A model generated the notes under the pieces. The model searched no databases. It saw only the letters and a list, made by a program, of their open reading frames with translations, and was not told the DNA's origin. The translations under genes and the position numbers were made by a program. A stretch of 17,184 bases of DNA from NCBI GenBank assembly GCA_964556005.1, contig CAZKUR010000085.1, positions 1 through 17,184 on the forward strand, written 5' to 3'. Positions 6,395 to 14,373 of this stretch are shown here, piece after piece; within the stretch, counting starts at the first letter, position 1, and each line of letters starts with the position of its first letter. This DNA comes from CAZKUR01 sp964556005 (GTDB lineage Bacteria > Bacteroidota > Ignavibacteria > Ignavibacteriales > Ignavibacteriaceae).

Positions 6395-6970
6395 ATGAAA
6401 ACAGCATTTATAATTTTTAACAATATGACGGCTCTAGATTTTATTGGAGCGTACGACCCTGTTACAAGATTAAAATCTATGGGCTTTATGCCTGATTTTG
6501 AATGGGATATTTGTTCTTTTACTGAAAAAGTTTCAGATGACAGAGGATTAGAGTTTGTACCGCAAAAAATTCGTACGTCTTTAACCAACTATGATTTGAT
6601 AATTATTCCCGGAGGTTCGGGAGTCCGGACTTTGATTTACGATGAAGATTTCACTAAGTGGCTGCTGACTGCTTCACCTGTAAAATTAAAAGCATCTGTT
6701 TGCACCGGCTCTTTACTTTACGGTAAAGCAGGTTTTTTAGGGGGCAAAATAGCCACAACTCATCCTAACTTCTATAAAGAATTAAAAAATTTTTGCAGGG
6801 AAGTATCCTCTTTAAGAATTGTAGATGAAGGAGATATAATTACTGCAGGAGGAGTAGCATCCTCGATTGATTTGGGCTTATATCTTGTAAATAAATTTGC
6901 CGGTGAAGAGGTTAAAAATAAAATAGCTGTGCAGATTGATTATCCGTACAGCTATGAAAGTTTATATTAA
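6395..6970 (+). CDS. DJ-1/PfpI-family protein (isonitrile hydratase-like)
   Basis: A 191-residue protein with the class I glutamine amidotransferase-like fold. The nucleophile elbow is ASVCTGSLLYGKAG, with the cysteine at C103. H123 (ATTHPNF) and an acidic D15 in the LDFIGAYDPV loop complete the usual active-site set for the isonitrile hydratase/ThiJ branch. DLIIIPGGSGVRTL at 67-80 is the family oxyanion loop. The C-terminal part (ITAGGVASSIDLGLYLV) also matches. Family members hydrate isonitriles, act on glyoxals or serve as stress proteins, so the substrate is open. There is no AraC DNA-binding domain. It is monocistronic and ends 24 bp from the convergent lipoprotein gene. Confidence 0.92.
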   Translation: MKTAFIIFNNMTALDFIGAYDPVTRLKSMGFMPDFEWDICSFTEKVSDDRGLEFVPQKIRTSLTNYDLIIIPGGSGVRTLIYDEDFTKWLLTASPVKLKASVCTGSLLYGKAGFLGGKIATTHPNFYKELKNFCREVSSLRIVDEGDIITAGGVASSIDLGLYLVNKFAGEEVKNKIAVQIDYPYSYESLY

Positions 6971-6994
6971 TCTTAATTTAAAACAGGTTATTTT

Positions 6995-7417
6995 CTATTC
7001 AAACTCAATAACATCTGCCCTTATATTTACTTTTGCACTGGTGTAAAGGAAAAGCACATTTAACGCATCGGTATCATACCTTACATTTATCAGCGCTAAT
7101 TTTTTCCCTTCTACCGAACCGTTTGTGGCTTCATAATTTTTCCAAAGATTAGCTATAGCCTCTTGATATAACAAACCGCTTCCGGAAACCCGGAAGAATG
7201 CCAAAGTATTCGTTAAAGGGCCGGTAGGTACAGTGAAGCCTAATAAATATCCGGCTTCCGAAGTGCCTGAAATATTTGTTGCAACTATTTTATAGTTTGC
7301 CTCTCTCAATTCAACATTAGTAGAATTGACAGATGTAAACATACCGGATGTTGAACATGCATTAAAAATTAATGCAATAGGTAGTAGAACAAATAAAAAC
7401 AAAAAATTTCTTTTCAT
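6995..7417 (-). CDS. DUF6567-like lipoprotein
   Basis: A 140-residue lipoprotein. The signal peptide runs to IFNAC, giving a lipidated cysteine at C21. The mature protein has STNVELREANYKIVATNISG, then GYLLGFTVPTGPLTNTLAFFRV, LYQEAIANLW and KKLALINVRYD, ending in RADVIEF. This pattern resembles the Bacteroidota-specific DUF6567 family, recalled from memory rather than searched. Function is unknown. The ATG has an excellent AGGAGG ribosome site five bases upstream on the minus strand, suggesting strong expression. It is convergent with the DJ-1/PfpI gene and divergent from the channel gene at 7793. Confidence 0.82.
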   Translation of the reverse strand: MKRNFLFLFVLLPIALIFNACSTSGMFTSVNSTNVELREANYKIVATNISGTSEAGYLLGFTVPTGPLTNTLAFFRVSGSGLLYQEAIANLWKNYEATNGSVEGKKLALINVRYDTDALNVLFLYTSAKVNIRADVIEFE

Positions 7418-7792
7418 TTTTACCTCCTATAAAATTATAAGATTGTTTATTTATTCTTTGCTTCAATATTATTTGCACAGAATTACAAAGGCATTATAGA
7501 ATAAATGTGATTAAGTAAATATCACGAACTATTCTATAAATGAAATGCTATTTTACCCATGTCGTAAACAATAACATTTTTCAACGGAAAAGCTGTAAAA
7601 AGGGGAAAGTTTTATAAATTATAATGAGCCGGTTTTAATTAATTTAAATATCCTTTGAAAACCAGACTTATATTAAAATAAAAATACCAGCTTTCTACAA
7701 GAATTACAAAATATTTTTGTAAAGAATCATTTATTTCTGTATTTATACAATCCTTCAAAAAAAATAATCGAATAATATATGTTTGAGGTTTT
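7418..7792. other. Divergent intergenic region (375 bp)
   Basis: This AT-rich stretch must hold the promoters of the minus-strand lipoprotein and the plus-strand channel gene. On the plus strand, TTTG at 7716-7719 stands 20 bp before TATTTATA at 7740-7747, a partial match to the Bacteroidota promoter pattern. I see no RNA gene, repeat or credible reading frame; a 67-codon minus-strand frame at 7639-7842 overlaps the channel gene start and has no family features. Confidence 0.35.
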
Positions 7793-8367
7793 ATGAGTAA
7801 AGAAAGAATAGTATCTTTTAGCGACGGTGTTCTCGCTATCATTATTACTATAATGGTGCTGGAATTAAAAGTACCGCTTGGTGATCATCTAAATGCTCTT
7901 CAACCTTTAATCCCAATTTTTATAAGCTACATACTCAGCTTTATTCACATAGGAATATACTGGAATAATCATCATCATATGCTTTATGCTATTCAAAAAG
8001 TTAACGGCAAAATACTTTGGGCCAATTTGCATTTGTTATTTTGGCTTTCACTACTGCCTTTTGCAACAGGATGGATGGGGGAAAATCATTTTACTTCCTT
8101 ACCCGTTGCTCTTTACGGTGCTGTGCTTCTCATGGCTGCGGTTGCATATTACATACTTGCACGCACTTTAATTCAACATCATGGAAAGACTTCCACACTT
8201 GCAAAAGCTTTTGGCAAAGATATTAAAGGAAAAATTTCACCCGTTATTTATTCTCTGCAATTCCTCTTTCTTTTTTATATTCGTGGATAGGTTTTATTCT
8301 TTATGTGTTTGTTGCATTAATTTGGCTTGTCCCGGATAAACGTATTGAGAAAGTAATCGCAGACTAA
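7793..8367 (+). pseudogene. TMEM175-family (DUF1211) potassium channel gene with a frameshift
   Basis: Bacterial TMEM175 proteins are six-helix membrane proteins of about 190-200 residues, some shown to be potassium channels. The N-terminus carries the selectivity signature RIVSFSDGVLAIIITIMVLEL in helix 1. The frame stops at 8290 after 165 codons, losing helix 6. Shifting frame at about 8255-8257 restores family-like sequence: AIPLSFLYSW, then GFILYVFVALIWLVPD, ending at TAA 8365-8367. One base restored there would give 191 residues, the expected length. The lesion lies in TTCTCTGC, not in the T6 run downstream, where a slip would not recover AIPLSF. It may be a recent inactivating deletion or a sequencing error. 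GAGG precedes the ATG. Confidence 0.8.
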
Positions 8368-8402
8368 AAGGACTTATTATTCAAAAATTAAACTGATTTA
8401 AA

Positions 8403-9014
8403 TTGTTTACATATTTGCTTTTTGGAATTACATACGCTATTGCAGCAGCAGTGCAGCCTGGCCCGCTCCAAACTTATATTATATCCGAAACATTAAGCAA
8501 AGGCTGGCGAAAGACACTGCCGGCTTCTTTTGCGCCACTAATAAGCGATGGACCAATTATAATTTTAGTTTTGTTTGTTCTTACTCAAATTCCTCATTGG
8601 TTTATTCAATTTTTGCATATCGCAGGGGCTTTGTTTCTATTTTATTTAGCATACGGTTCATTTAAATCATTGAAAAATTTTGATAAAAATATTGAGATTG
8701 AAAAAAAGGCAACGCAGCAGACATTATGGAAAGCGGCACTTGTTAATATTTTAAATCCTAATCCGTATCTTGGCTGGAGTTTGGTAATGGGTCCCTTGTT
8801 TCTAAAAGCTTACAGCGAAGCGCATATTTATGGAATAATTTTAATCGTAAGCTTTTATGCTGCAATTGTAATAGGAATTGCCGGGACAATAATTTTATTT
8901 GCATTTGCACGAAGCTTTGGGCCGAGGGTAATCAAAATTTTATTGGGATTATCTGTTGTAGGTCTAATATGCTTTGGGCTTTATCAATTATGGCTGGGTT
9001 TCAATCCGGGTTAA
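8403..9014 (+). CDS. LysE-family transporter
   Basis: A 203-residue inner-membrane exporter of the LysE/RhtB superfamily, which effluxes amino acids or related metabolites with six or so helices. The signature AVQPGPLQTYIISETLSKGWRKT spans residues 16-38, split by a short turn. A second conserved region, LVNILNPNPYLGWSLVMGP, lies about 113-131. Helices are predicted near 3-20, 41-63, 67-85, 111-134, 141-166 and 177-198. It starts with TTG at 8403: a stop lies three codons upstream and the family-typical start region begins at once. A possible ribosome site, AAAAGGA, is about 30 bases away, too far. It follows the channel gene by 35 bp and may be co-transcribed. Confidence 0.9.
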   Translation: MFTYLLFGITYAIAAAVQPGPLQTYIISETLSKGWRKTLPASFAPLISDGPIIILVLFVLTQIPHWFIQFLHIAGALFLFYLAYGSFKSLKNFDKNIEIEKKATQQTLWKAALVNILNPNPYLGWSLVMGPLFLKAYSEAHIYGIILIVSFYAAIVIGIAGTIILFAFARSFGPRVIKILLGLSVVGLICFGLYQLWLGFNPG

Positions 9015-9069
9015 TTTATCGAAATAAATTATGGTATAGTTTTTTTCGTTAAAAACATAATAAATAATC

Positions 9070-9507
9070 TCATTCTTTAGTTAGAACATCTGCAATAAGT
9101 TTCTTTATCTTTCCGCATTCATCATAAATTTTGTAAACATCACATTCCCTGCAATTAAGCTTACCGCAAACATTTTCTTCGTGCTTAAAAGCCCAGCAAG
9201 GCTGCGAATGGTTTTTAAATGCTTCACATGAATTGCGTTCACTTTTGCCGCAATTTGCGATTTCCCAGCAGGGAATCATCGCATATATTGTTTTTATCCC
9301 GTTGATGCTTATTTTATTTTCGTTAATAGCTTTACGGATACATTTAAGCCTTTCGATATCCGCGTTTGAGTACAGCCTATGGCTTGATTCTTTTTTAAAA
9401 GGAAGTATTAACTCTTCTCTCTCGTACATTCTTAAAGTATGTACCGAAATGCCGAGCAGTTTTGCTGCACTGCTAATGGGATACAAAGGCAATTCTTTAT
9501 CTATCAT
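9070..9507 (-). CDS. HspR-like MerR-family regulator with a C-terminal two-CW cysteine-rich domain
   Basis: A 145-residue regulator. Residues 8-55 form a MerR winged helix-turn-helix (PISSAAKLLGISVHTLRMYE, then SSHRLYSNADIERLKCI), in the style of HspR heat-shock repressors. The short helix 60-77 (ISINGIKTIYAMI) leads into a compact cysteine-rich tail with C80-W81, C86, C94, C104-W105, C114, C119, C122 and C131. The CW...CW...CxxC arrangement matches the two-CW type of domain, probably binding metal or an iron-sulfur cluster, so a redox or metal signal is likely. It lacks the long coiled coil of classical MerR proteins. No dnaK or clpB is nearby. It is divergent from the Nudix gene. Confidence 0.88.
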   Translation of the reverse strand: MIDKELPLYPISSAAKLLGISVHTLRMYEREELILPFKKESSHRLYSNADIERLKCIRKAINENKISINGIKTIYAMIPCWEIANCGKSERNSCEAFKNHSQPCWAFKHEENVCGKLNCRECDVYKIYDECGKIKKLIADVLTKE

Positions 9508-9633
9508 ATCTTATTTCTATATATTCATTAAAATTTCATTCTTGATACTTATAAATATCAAATTAACTGCCAGAGTTAAATGTTACATCATCAAATTTAA
9601 ATCGACTTTTATTATCTTTTAATTATTATTTGT

Positions 9634-9672
9634 AAGAAATAAACTATTTTATTTCTTTTCGATAAGAAATAA
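9634..9672. promoter_or_regulatory. Inverted repeat in the MerR-Nudix divergent region
   Basis: AAGAAATAAA at 9634-9643 and TTTATTTCTT at 9648-9657 are perfect reverse complements with a four-base gap. A third copy of the half-site, AAGAAATAA, follows at 9664-9672. It sits between two divergent genes, where a terminator has no obvious purpose, so an operator for the MerR-type protein is possible. The AT-rich background weakens the case. Confidence 0.35.
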
Positions 9673-9715
9673 TTAACTACGGATTACAATTAGCGAATAA
9701 CATACGATTTTCGAC

Positions 9716-10198
9716 ATGAAAATAATTTCAAATATGATAGAGGCTCATGTTTTTAGATATGAAAACAGAAAGCTTGAATTTCTTATGCTGAAGAGAGGGG
9801 AAAAAGAAATTTATCCCGGATTATGGCAAATGGTAACAGGCAAGATAAAAAAAAATGAAAAGGCATATGATGCTGCCTTAAGGGAAATAAAGGAAGAAAC
9901 CAATCTTAGCCCAATTAAGTTTTGGGTAGTACCAAATATAGATTCGTTTTATTCACATGAGAAAAATTTAATTTCATTGCTGCCGGTATTTGCAGCTAAA
10001 GTAGAATGGAATGCGAAAGTTAAAATCAGCAATGAACATACAGAATTCAAATGGGTTTCGCCGGGAACAGCAAAAAAATTACTTGCGTGGAACGGGCAGC
10101 GTAAATCGGTAGACTTAATTACAAATTATTTCTTAAAGGAGATAGATTTTTTAAATTTTGTTGAAATAAAAAATTTTAAGCCTATAAACAAATTCTAA
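9716..10198 (+). CDS. Nudix hydrolase
   Basis: A 160-residue Nudix protein, which cleaves a diphosphate linked to some other group and needs divalent metal. The Nudix box is nearly perfect: G42, five residues, E48, seven residues, then REIKEETNL at 56-64; the consensus glycine after EE-x is asparagine here. The preceding LMLKRGEKEIYPGLWQMVTG is typical of the NudB/dATP pyrophosphohydrolase-like branch. The substrate may be a dNTP or dihydroneopterin triphosphate, but this is a guess. The ATG at 9716 has no clear ribosome site; M7 is an alternative start. Its stop is followed by a terminator-like hairpin. Confidence 0.93.
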   Translation: MKIISNMIEAHVFRYENRKLEFLMLKRGEKEIYPGLWQMVTGKIKKNEKAYDAALREIKEETNLSPIKFWVVPNIDSFYSHEKNLISLLPVFAAKVEWNAKVKISNEHTEFKWVSPGTAKKLLAWNGQRKSVDLITNYFLKEIDFLNFVEIKNFKPINKF

Positions 10199-10201
10199 TC
10201 A

Positions 10202-10235
10202 AAAATAAAGTGAATTAAAAAATTCATTTTTATTT
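10202..10235 (+). terminator. Terminator-like hairpin after the Nudix gene
   Basis: TGAATT at 10211-10216 pairs with AATTCA at 10221-10226 around an AAAA loop. The pairing extends outward through the A-rich left and T-rich right sides, with one G-T pair and one bulge. The right arm supplies the T-run. It begins four bases after the Nudix stop codon. Confidence 0.45.
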
Positions 10236-10564
10236 GGTGTTCTAAATCAAAAAGATTAAATTGTGCATGCCTATTTAAGAATATTTCATAAGACCACATT
10301 ATTAGGTTCAGGGGCTTATTAGTAAGGGGAGCGACAAATGAATCCTTCATCGGATGGCTAAAATTATATAATTCTAATTCATTTATTGAATTTTCTCTTC
10401 TTCTTGCCAGAATTATGCGGAAAGCCGAAAAAGAACTAATTACAAAAAAGGATTTTGTTTCTTCGTTCAAGCCAAGGTTATTTCGGTCCAATATAATTTA
10501 AATAAGAAAATTCTGCTTTTCCTTAAATAACATAATATGTTGAACAATTCTTAGGAGATATCTC
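10236..10564. other. Intergenic stretch, no supported gene
   Basis: Between the Nudix terminator and the TM2 gene I see no plus-strand gene, RNA gene or repeat. A 98-codon frame on the minus strand covers 10195-10491, but its end overlaps the Nudix stop and runs through the hairpin. It lacks a ribosome site and family features, so I do not call it. The TM2 gene's own ribosome site (AGGAGA) is at the right end. Confidence 0.4.
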
Positions 10565-10867
10565 ATGGACTCAACTACCGCTAATGTTCAGGCAATGCAA
10601 TATGATGCAATGAAAAAATCAGTTGGTGTTTCTTTTTTATTATGGTTCTTTTTAGGCGGATTTGGCGCTCATCGCTTTTATTTAAAACAAACGGGAACAG
10701 CTATTACAATGCTTATAATTACTGTGGTTTCGATACCACTTACACTTGTTGTAGTTGGATTTGTCGGTCTTGCGATTATAAGTATTTGGTGGATCGTAGA
10801 TGCATTTTTAATTTCCGGAATGGTAGAAAAATTTAATCTGGGATTAGCAGATAAATTCAGATCATAA
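10565..10867 (+). CDS. TM2-domain membrane protein
   Basis: A 100-residue protein of the TM2 family, named after its pair of membrane helices. The hallmark LLWFFLGGFGAHRFYL at 25-40 is followed by a long hydrophobic part (45-84) with the conserved WWIVDAFLI. After a short hydrophilic N-terminus (MDSTTANVQAM...) the rest is mostly membrane. The family's function in bacteria is unknown; the domain also occurs in eukaryotic signalling proteins. AGGAGA lies about six bases before the ATG. A strong terminator follows 38 bp after the stop, so this is a single-gene transcript. Confidence 0.93.
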   Translation: MDSTTANVQAMQYDAMKKSVGVSFLLWFFLGGFGAHRFYLKQTGTAITMLIITVVSIPLTLVVVGFVGLAIISIWWIVDAFLISGMVEKFNLGLADKFRS

Positions 10868-10905
10868 TAATCACGTTACAGAAGCAAATATTCTTTATAT
10901 TCACT

Positions 10906-10939
10906 AACCGGCCGTAAATTAAAAAACGGCCGGTTTTTT
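10906..10939 (+). terminator. Rho-independent terminator after the TM2 gene
   Basis: AACCGGCCGT at 10906-10915 is perfectly complementary to ACGGCCGGTT at 10926-10935 around a ten-base A/T loop, and six T residues (10934-10939) follow. It is the best intrinsic terminator in the window and closes the TM2 transcript. Confidence 0.9.
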
Positions 10940-11179
10940 CCAATTTAGGCTTAATCAAATCTTACAGAGTAAAAATATATTTTTATATGAGTTGAAAAAT
11001 TTAAAAATATTTTTACATTTGACGTAAGCAGTTACAGTTTTCTTTCTCTTATATCCAACCGATCCCTGCGAAAATTTAAAATAGTTAATTCTTTTTCCGG
11101 TCTAACTATATGTTCATTTGTGTCCCATGCAAAAATATATTTTACTAATTATTTTAAATTACTTAAATGGAGTTACGAA
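10940..11179. other. Intergenic leader of the small-gene pair
   Basis: I see no gene or RNA structure here. It must contain the promoter for the small genes at 11180 and 11453 unless they are silent. A GTG at 11120 could lengthen the next gene by 20 codons but has no ribosome site. Confidence 0.35.
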
Positions 11180-11416
11180 ATGGAGACAATCTACGATCAT
11201 GACATTTCTGATCATGAACTGATGGTTCTTGATAAAATGACCCCGGGAAGAGTTATCGATAATAATAAACAGAATTATTTATCAAGTTGTTCCCAGGATA
11301 TTTTATTCGCGGACTTATTCAGATTGTACAACTTAAGAGGCGATATTATTAAAGCCGATTACTATTTCGAAAAAATTCAAGATAATACATTGACATATTT
11401 ATTAAAAAGTATTTGA
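11180..11416 (+). CDS. Small protein of unknown function (78 residues)
   Basis: I do not recognise this protein. Starting at the ATG at 11180 it has 78 residues; that start is preferred because GGAG at 11169-11172 lies seven bases upstream, while the longer GTG start at 11120 has none. The sequence is soluble, with an acidic and histidine-bearing start (IYDHDISDHELMVLDKM), a middle with MTPGRVIDNN and a helical end rich in tyrosine, aspartate and leucine (FADLFRLYNLRGDIIKADYYFEKI). There is no signal peptide or membrane segment. A coiled-coil gene follows 36 bp later on the same strand, probably in the same transcript. The call rests on the start signal and the clean pairing. Confidence 0.55.
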   Translation: METIYDHDISDHELMVLDKMTPGRVIDNNKQNYLSSCSQDILFADLFRLYNLRGDIIKADYYFEKIQDNTLTYLLKSI

Positions 11417-11452
11417 TTTAAGAAAAACAAAATCAGAAAAGGTTAGTGCGTT

Positions 11453-11755
11453 ATGTTAAACAGGGAAGAAATCATTGATAATCTGCGTAAAGAGCTATAC
11501 ACTTGGAATAATAAAATAATTGATTATGAGAAGGCCGTATTCAAGGCTAATCATGATATCCGGATTAAATTAGATGGAGAGATTGAAAGATTGAAGAGGA
11601 ACAAAAATAGAATCAGCATTAAACTGAAGAAATTGGAAAATGCCGGCGATGTTGTTTTTGAAAATATTTCGAATGAAATTGATAAATCTCTGAAAGAAAT
11701 AAAAAAAGCTTTTTCAAAGGCTTCCCTTAAGATTCATGATTCGGTAAAGTTTTGA
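11453..11755 (+). CDS. Small coiled-coil protein
   Basis: A 100-residue, lysine/glutamate-rich, almost fully helical protein. Residues 5-62 carry coiled-coil-like heptads (IIDNLRKELYTWNNKIIDYE, then EIERLKRNKNRISIKLKKLE), and residues 68-100 form an amphipathic tail with phenylalanines. The plan EL-x-x-W-N-x-x-I followed by long charged helices resembles a widespread class of small coiled-coil proteins found in environmental bacteria, with no known function. There is no signal peptide. A possible ribosome site, AAAGG, is about ten bases from the ATG. It follows the 78-residue gene by 36 bp, consistent with one transcript. It is convergent with the large T9SS protein gene. Confidence 0.75.
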   Translation: MLNREEIIDNLRKELYTWNNKIIDYEKAVFKANHDIRIKLDGEIERLKRNKNRISIKLKKLENAGDVVFENISNEIDKSLKEIKKAFSKASLKIHDSVKF

Positions 11756-11822
11756 GTGTCAACTAACGTAATAATTCTCATAAGAAAAATATTACAAGCA
11801 GTTACATATTACTGCAAATTTT

Positions 11823-14075
11823 TTATTTCAACAATAACATTTTTTTAGTTCCTACGAAATCTCCTGCTTTTATTCTGAAAAAATATACTCCGCTGCTTAG
11901 ATCTTTACCGTTGAATTTAACTTCATAAATACCCGGCAGTTTTTTCTCATTAACAAGTGTTGCGACTTTTCTTCCTAAAATATCATAAACTTTTATCGTA
12001 ACGTTACTCATCTTTGGAATAGCATATTTAATTGTAGTTACCGGGTTAAAAGGATTGGGATAATTCTGCAGCAATTCATAACCAGTAATTTTTCCGTCAT
12101 CTTTTTTATCTATTCCGAATACAAGTTCGCTCGTTCTGTGAATTATTGTAAAACCGTCGCCTGCAAACCAAAGATTAGGAAATTGTCCGTCCATATACAA
12201 GGAAATTGCATTCATGTTTTTGCCGGTATAAGAAGGTAAATATTGATTATGTGAAATTCCGTTTACTGTATATTTGACGATTCTGCCTTTATCACCAACT
12301 CCAAAAATTCTAAAGTTGCGGGAAACATCCTGACCGATAATTTTATAATCATTAGGCCAGATATATTTTGAAAGATCTAAATTCTGCCACGTTTGACCTG
12401 CATCCGAAGTATAATTAATTTCGTAACCGGCATCGCTAAAACAGCCGTGATAAGGATCTATAAAATCAAAACTATAGGAACCAAGAAAATATGATGTGGA
12501 ATAAATTGGCTGCCATGTTTTTGCAGTGTCATTAGACAGCCAGATACCTGTGGCGGTAATACCCCAGAGACTATCAGGTGATACAAATACCATCTTTTTA
12601 AATTGGTTGTAATAGGATCCGGCAGGATATATAATTCTTTGCCAGTTTTCACCTTTATCTGTAGTTACAAAAACAGATGGTACATCATAATTGTGAGAGC
12701 CGGGTACTGATTCTTCAGCTTCGTTTGCTATTATACCTAAATTATGATTATAAAATTTTACTTCACCCGGGTAAAATATTTTATTATTGTTGGTTAAGTG
12801 TAAAATGTCCCATGTGGTTCCTCCATTCGTTGTTTTATATGCATTGTAGTATGTTACTAAAAATCCGTTACTTGTATCAATAAAGTTTAGGCCTACTTTA
12901 TAATTAAGAACGGGACTATATGAAATCTGACTTTTCCAGCTATAACCTCCGTCGGTGGTTTTATAAACGGTGCCATAACCTGCGGCCCAGCCCATTTTAG
13001 TATTAATAAAATAGATGTTTGAGATATTATCCTTAATGGAATGACTTACTCTGCTCCATGTATGACCTCCGTCCACAGTTTTATAAAAATCCTCACCATA
13101 TAAATAACCGTTCATATTGTTTTTAAAATAAACCTTGTAGTCACCGTAATAATTAAAATGAAGGTTATTCCATGAATTTCCGCCGTCATTTGAAATTACC
13201 AATGTTGAACATGCAACAGCAAAAATATTTAATTCATCCAAAGCGAAAATATAGTTAATAGGGCCATAACTGGACGATGGAGAATACTGTAAATTCCATG
13301 TTATCCCGCCGTTCGTCGTCTTATAAATTTTTTGATATTCACCTGCCATCCAGCCAATTTGCGAGTCAGCAAAAGAAATTGTATTCATAAGAATTGGAAG
13401 GTCGCACCAAAGAGTATCCCAAGTTTCACCACTATTAGAACTCTGTAAAATAAAAGTAACCGAATCTGATATTATTCCATAATCTCTTGCTAAATAGCTG
13501 TTGCCTAGTGCAAGAATATTTCCATTTTCTAATTTCTGAAACTGGTAAATGTCGCCGTATTTCTCATACCATATAAAAGTAGAATCTTCATAAACTTTAA
13601 AGGTTGGAATTGTGTACGTAGTATCCCAATTGTTGAAGAAATTACTTAAGGTTTCAATACCATTAGAATTTGCTTTAATTATATGAGTTAAAGAAACCGG
13701 CAGAAAAGTAGTTGAGCCGAATAAGCTGATGGGAGAATTTTCCCATGTTTCACCTCCGTCTAATGTATAAATAAGGGAAATATCTCCGGGCTCTGACACC
13801 ATTTTATCTGAAAAAGCAAAGCCGGTAAGACTGTCTATGAATTTAACCTCTTTAATACTCTGATCGGGAATGAAATATTTGGTTGTCCATGTTTCACCGC
13901 CGTTGGTTGTTTGAAGAAGATCACCGCCTGCATTTACAAAAAATCCTATTGAAGAAGAAGTAAATGCGAGGTAATTTATAAAATCATTCGGAATATCCGG
14001 ATAGACTAATGTTTGCCCCGGAAGCAAATAATTGACAAATAGAGTTATGAGCACTAATTGTAATAATACTTTCAT
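11823..14075 (-). CDS. Secreted Asp-box propeller protein with T9SS type A sorting domain
   Basis: A 750-residue exported protein. A signal peptide covers about residues 1-20 (hydrophobic LLQLVLITLFVNYLL). The body holds eleven Asp-box/BNR-like repeats of the form S/T-x-D/N-x-G-x-T-W, for example TTNGGETWTT, TLDGGETWEN, TTNGGITWNL, TVDGGHTWSR and TSDAGQTWQN, as in sialidase-like and Ycf48-like beta-propellers. No sialidase catalytic set is visible, so a binding or structural role is more likely. The last 85 or so residues are a T9SS type A sorting domain (NYPNPFNP, VYDILGRKV, KKMLLLK end), which directs secretion and surface attachment. GGGAGG lies six bases before the ATG. It is monocistronic. 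Confidence 0.93.
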   Translation of the reverse strand: MKVLLQLVLITLFVNYLLPGQTLVYPDIPNDFINYLAFTSSSIGFFVNAGGDLLQTTNGGETWTTKYFIPDQSIKEVKFIDSLTGFAFSDKMVSEPGDISLIYTLDGGETWENSPISLFGSTTFLPVSLTHIIKANSNGIETLSNFFNNWDTTYTIPTFKVYEDSTFIWYEKYGDIYQFQKLENGNILALGNSYLARDYGIISDSVTFILQSSNSGETWDTLWCDLPILMNTISFADSQIGWMAGEYQKIYKTTNGGITWNLQYSPSSSYGPINYIFALDELNIFAVACSTLVISNDGGNSWNNLHFNYYGDYKVYFKNNMNGYLYGEDFYKTVDGGHTWSRVSHSIKDNISNIYFINTKMGWAAGYGTVYKTTDGGYSWKSQISYSPVLNYKVGLNFIDTSNGFLVTYYNAYKTTNGGTTWDILHLTNNNKIFYPGEVKFYNHNLGIIANEAEESVPGSHNYDVPSVFVTTDKGENWQRIIYPAGSYYNQFKKMVFVSPDSLWGITATGIWLSNDTAKTWQPIYSTSYFLGSYSFDFIDPYHGCFSDAGYEINYTSDAGQTWQNLDLSKYIWPNDYKIIGQDVSRNFRIFGVGDKGRIVKYTVNGISHNQYLPSYTGKNMNAISLYMDGQFPNLWFAGDGFTIIHRTSELVFGIDKKDDGKITGYELLQNYPNPFNPVTTIKYAIPKMSNVTIKVYDILGRKVATLVNEKKLPGIYEVKFNGKDLSSGVYFFRIKAGDFVGTKKMLLLK

Positions 14076-14373
14076 TATTGCCTCCCTGTTATAAATGACT
14101 ATTAAAAATATGGATTTTATAAGAAATATTAAAGAAAATTATTGCTTTCGTTAATTTATTAACTTATTTGCAAATTTTATTGGAATTTATTCTTGATGAT
14201 ATAACGCTGAATCATTAAGTTTCTTATGACAATTTCCTTATTGTTAATCCATAGCTTTAACCTTCTGTATAAACTTTTCTGCCAGAATTTAAAAACGAAA
14301 ACAGGGAAGACTTGCAGTACAAATTATTATTGCATGAGTCTTGAATAATCAAAAAATAAAAAAAGAGGTTAAT

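Noticed and set aside
7639..7842. 67-codon minus-strand frame over the channel gene start
   Set aside because: It overlaps a well-supported gene on the other strand and the divergent promoter region.
8271..8276. T6 run as a programmed -1 frameshift site in the TMEM175-type gene
   Set aside because: Family-like sequence (AIPLSF) already appears in the -1 frame upstream of the run, so the frame change lies earlier, near 8256.
10195..10491. 98-codon minus-strand frame between Nudix and TM2 genes
   Set aside because: It overlaps the Nudix stop, runs through a terminator-like hairpin, lacks a ribosome site and shows no family features.
11026..11806. 11-bp direct repeat AAGCAGTTACA at 11026-11036 and 11796-11806 flanking the small-gene pair
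   Set aside because: Repeats of this length are expected by chance in a window this size, and the similarity does not extend beyond it.
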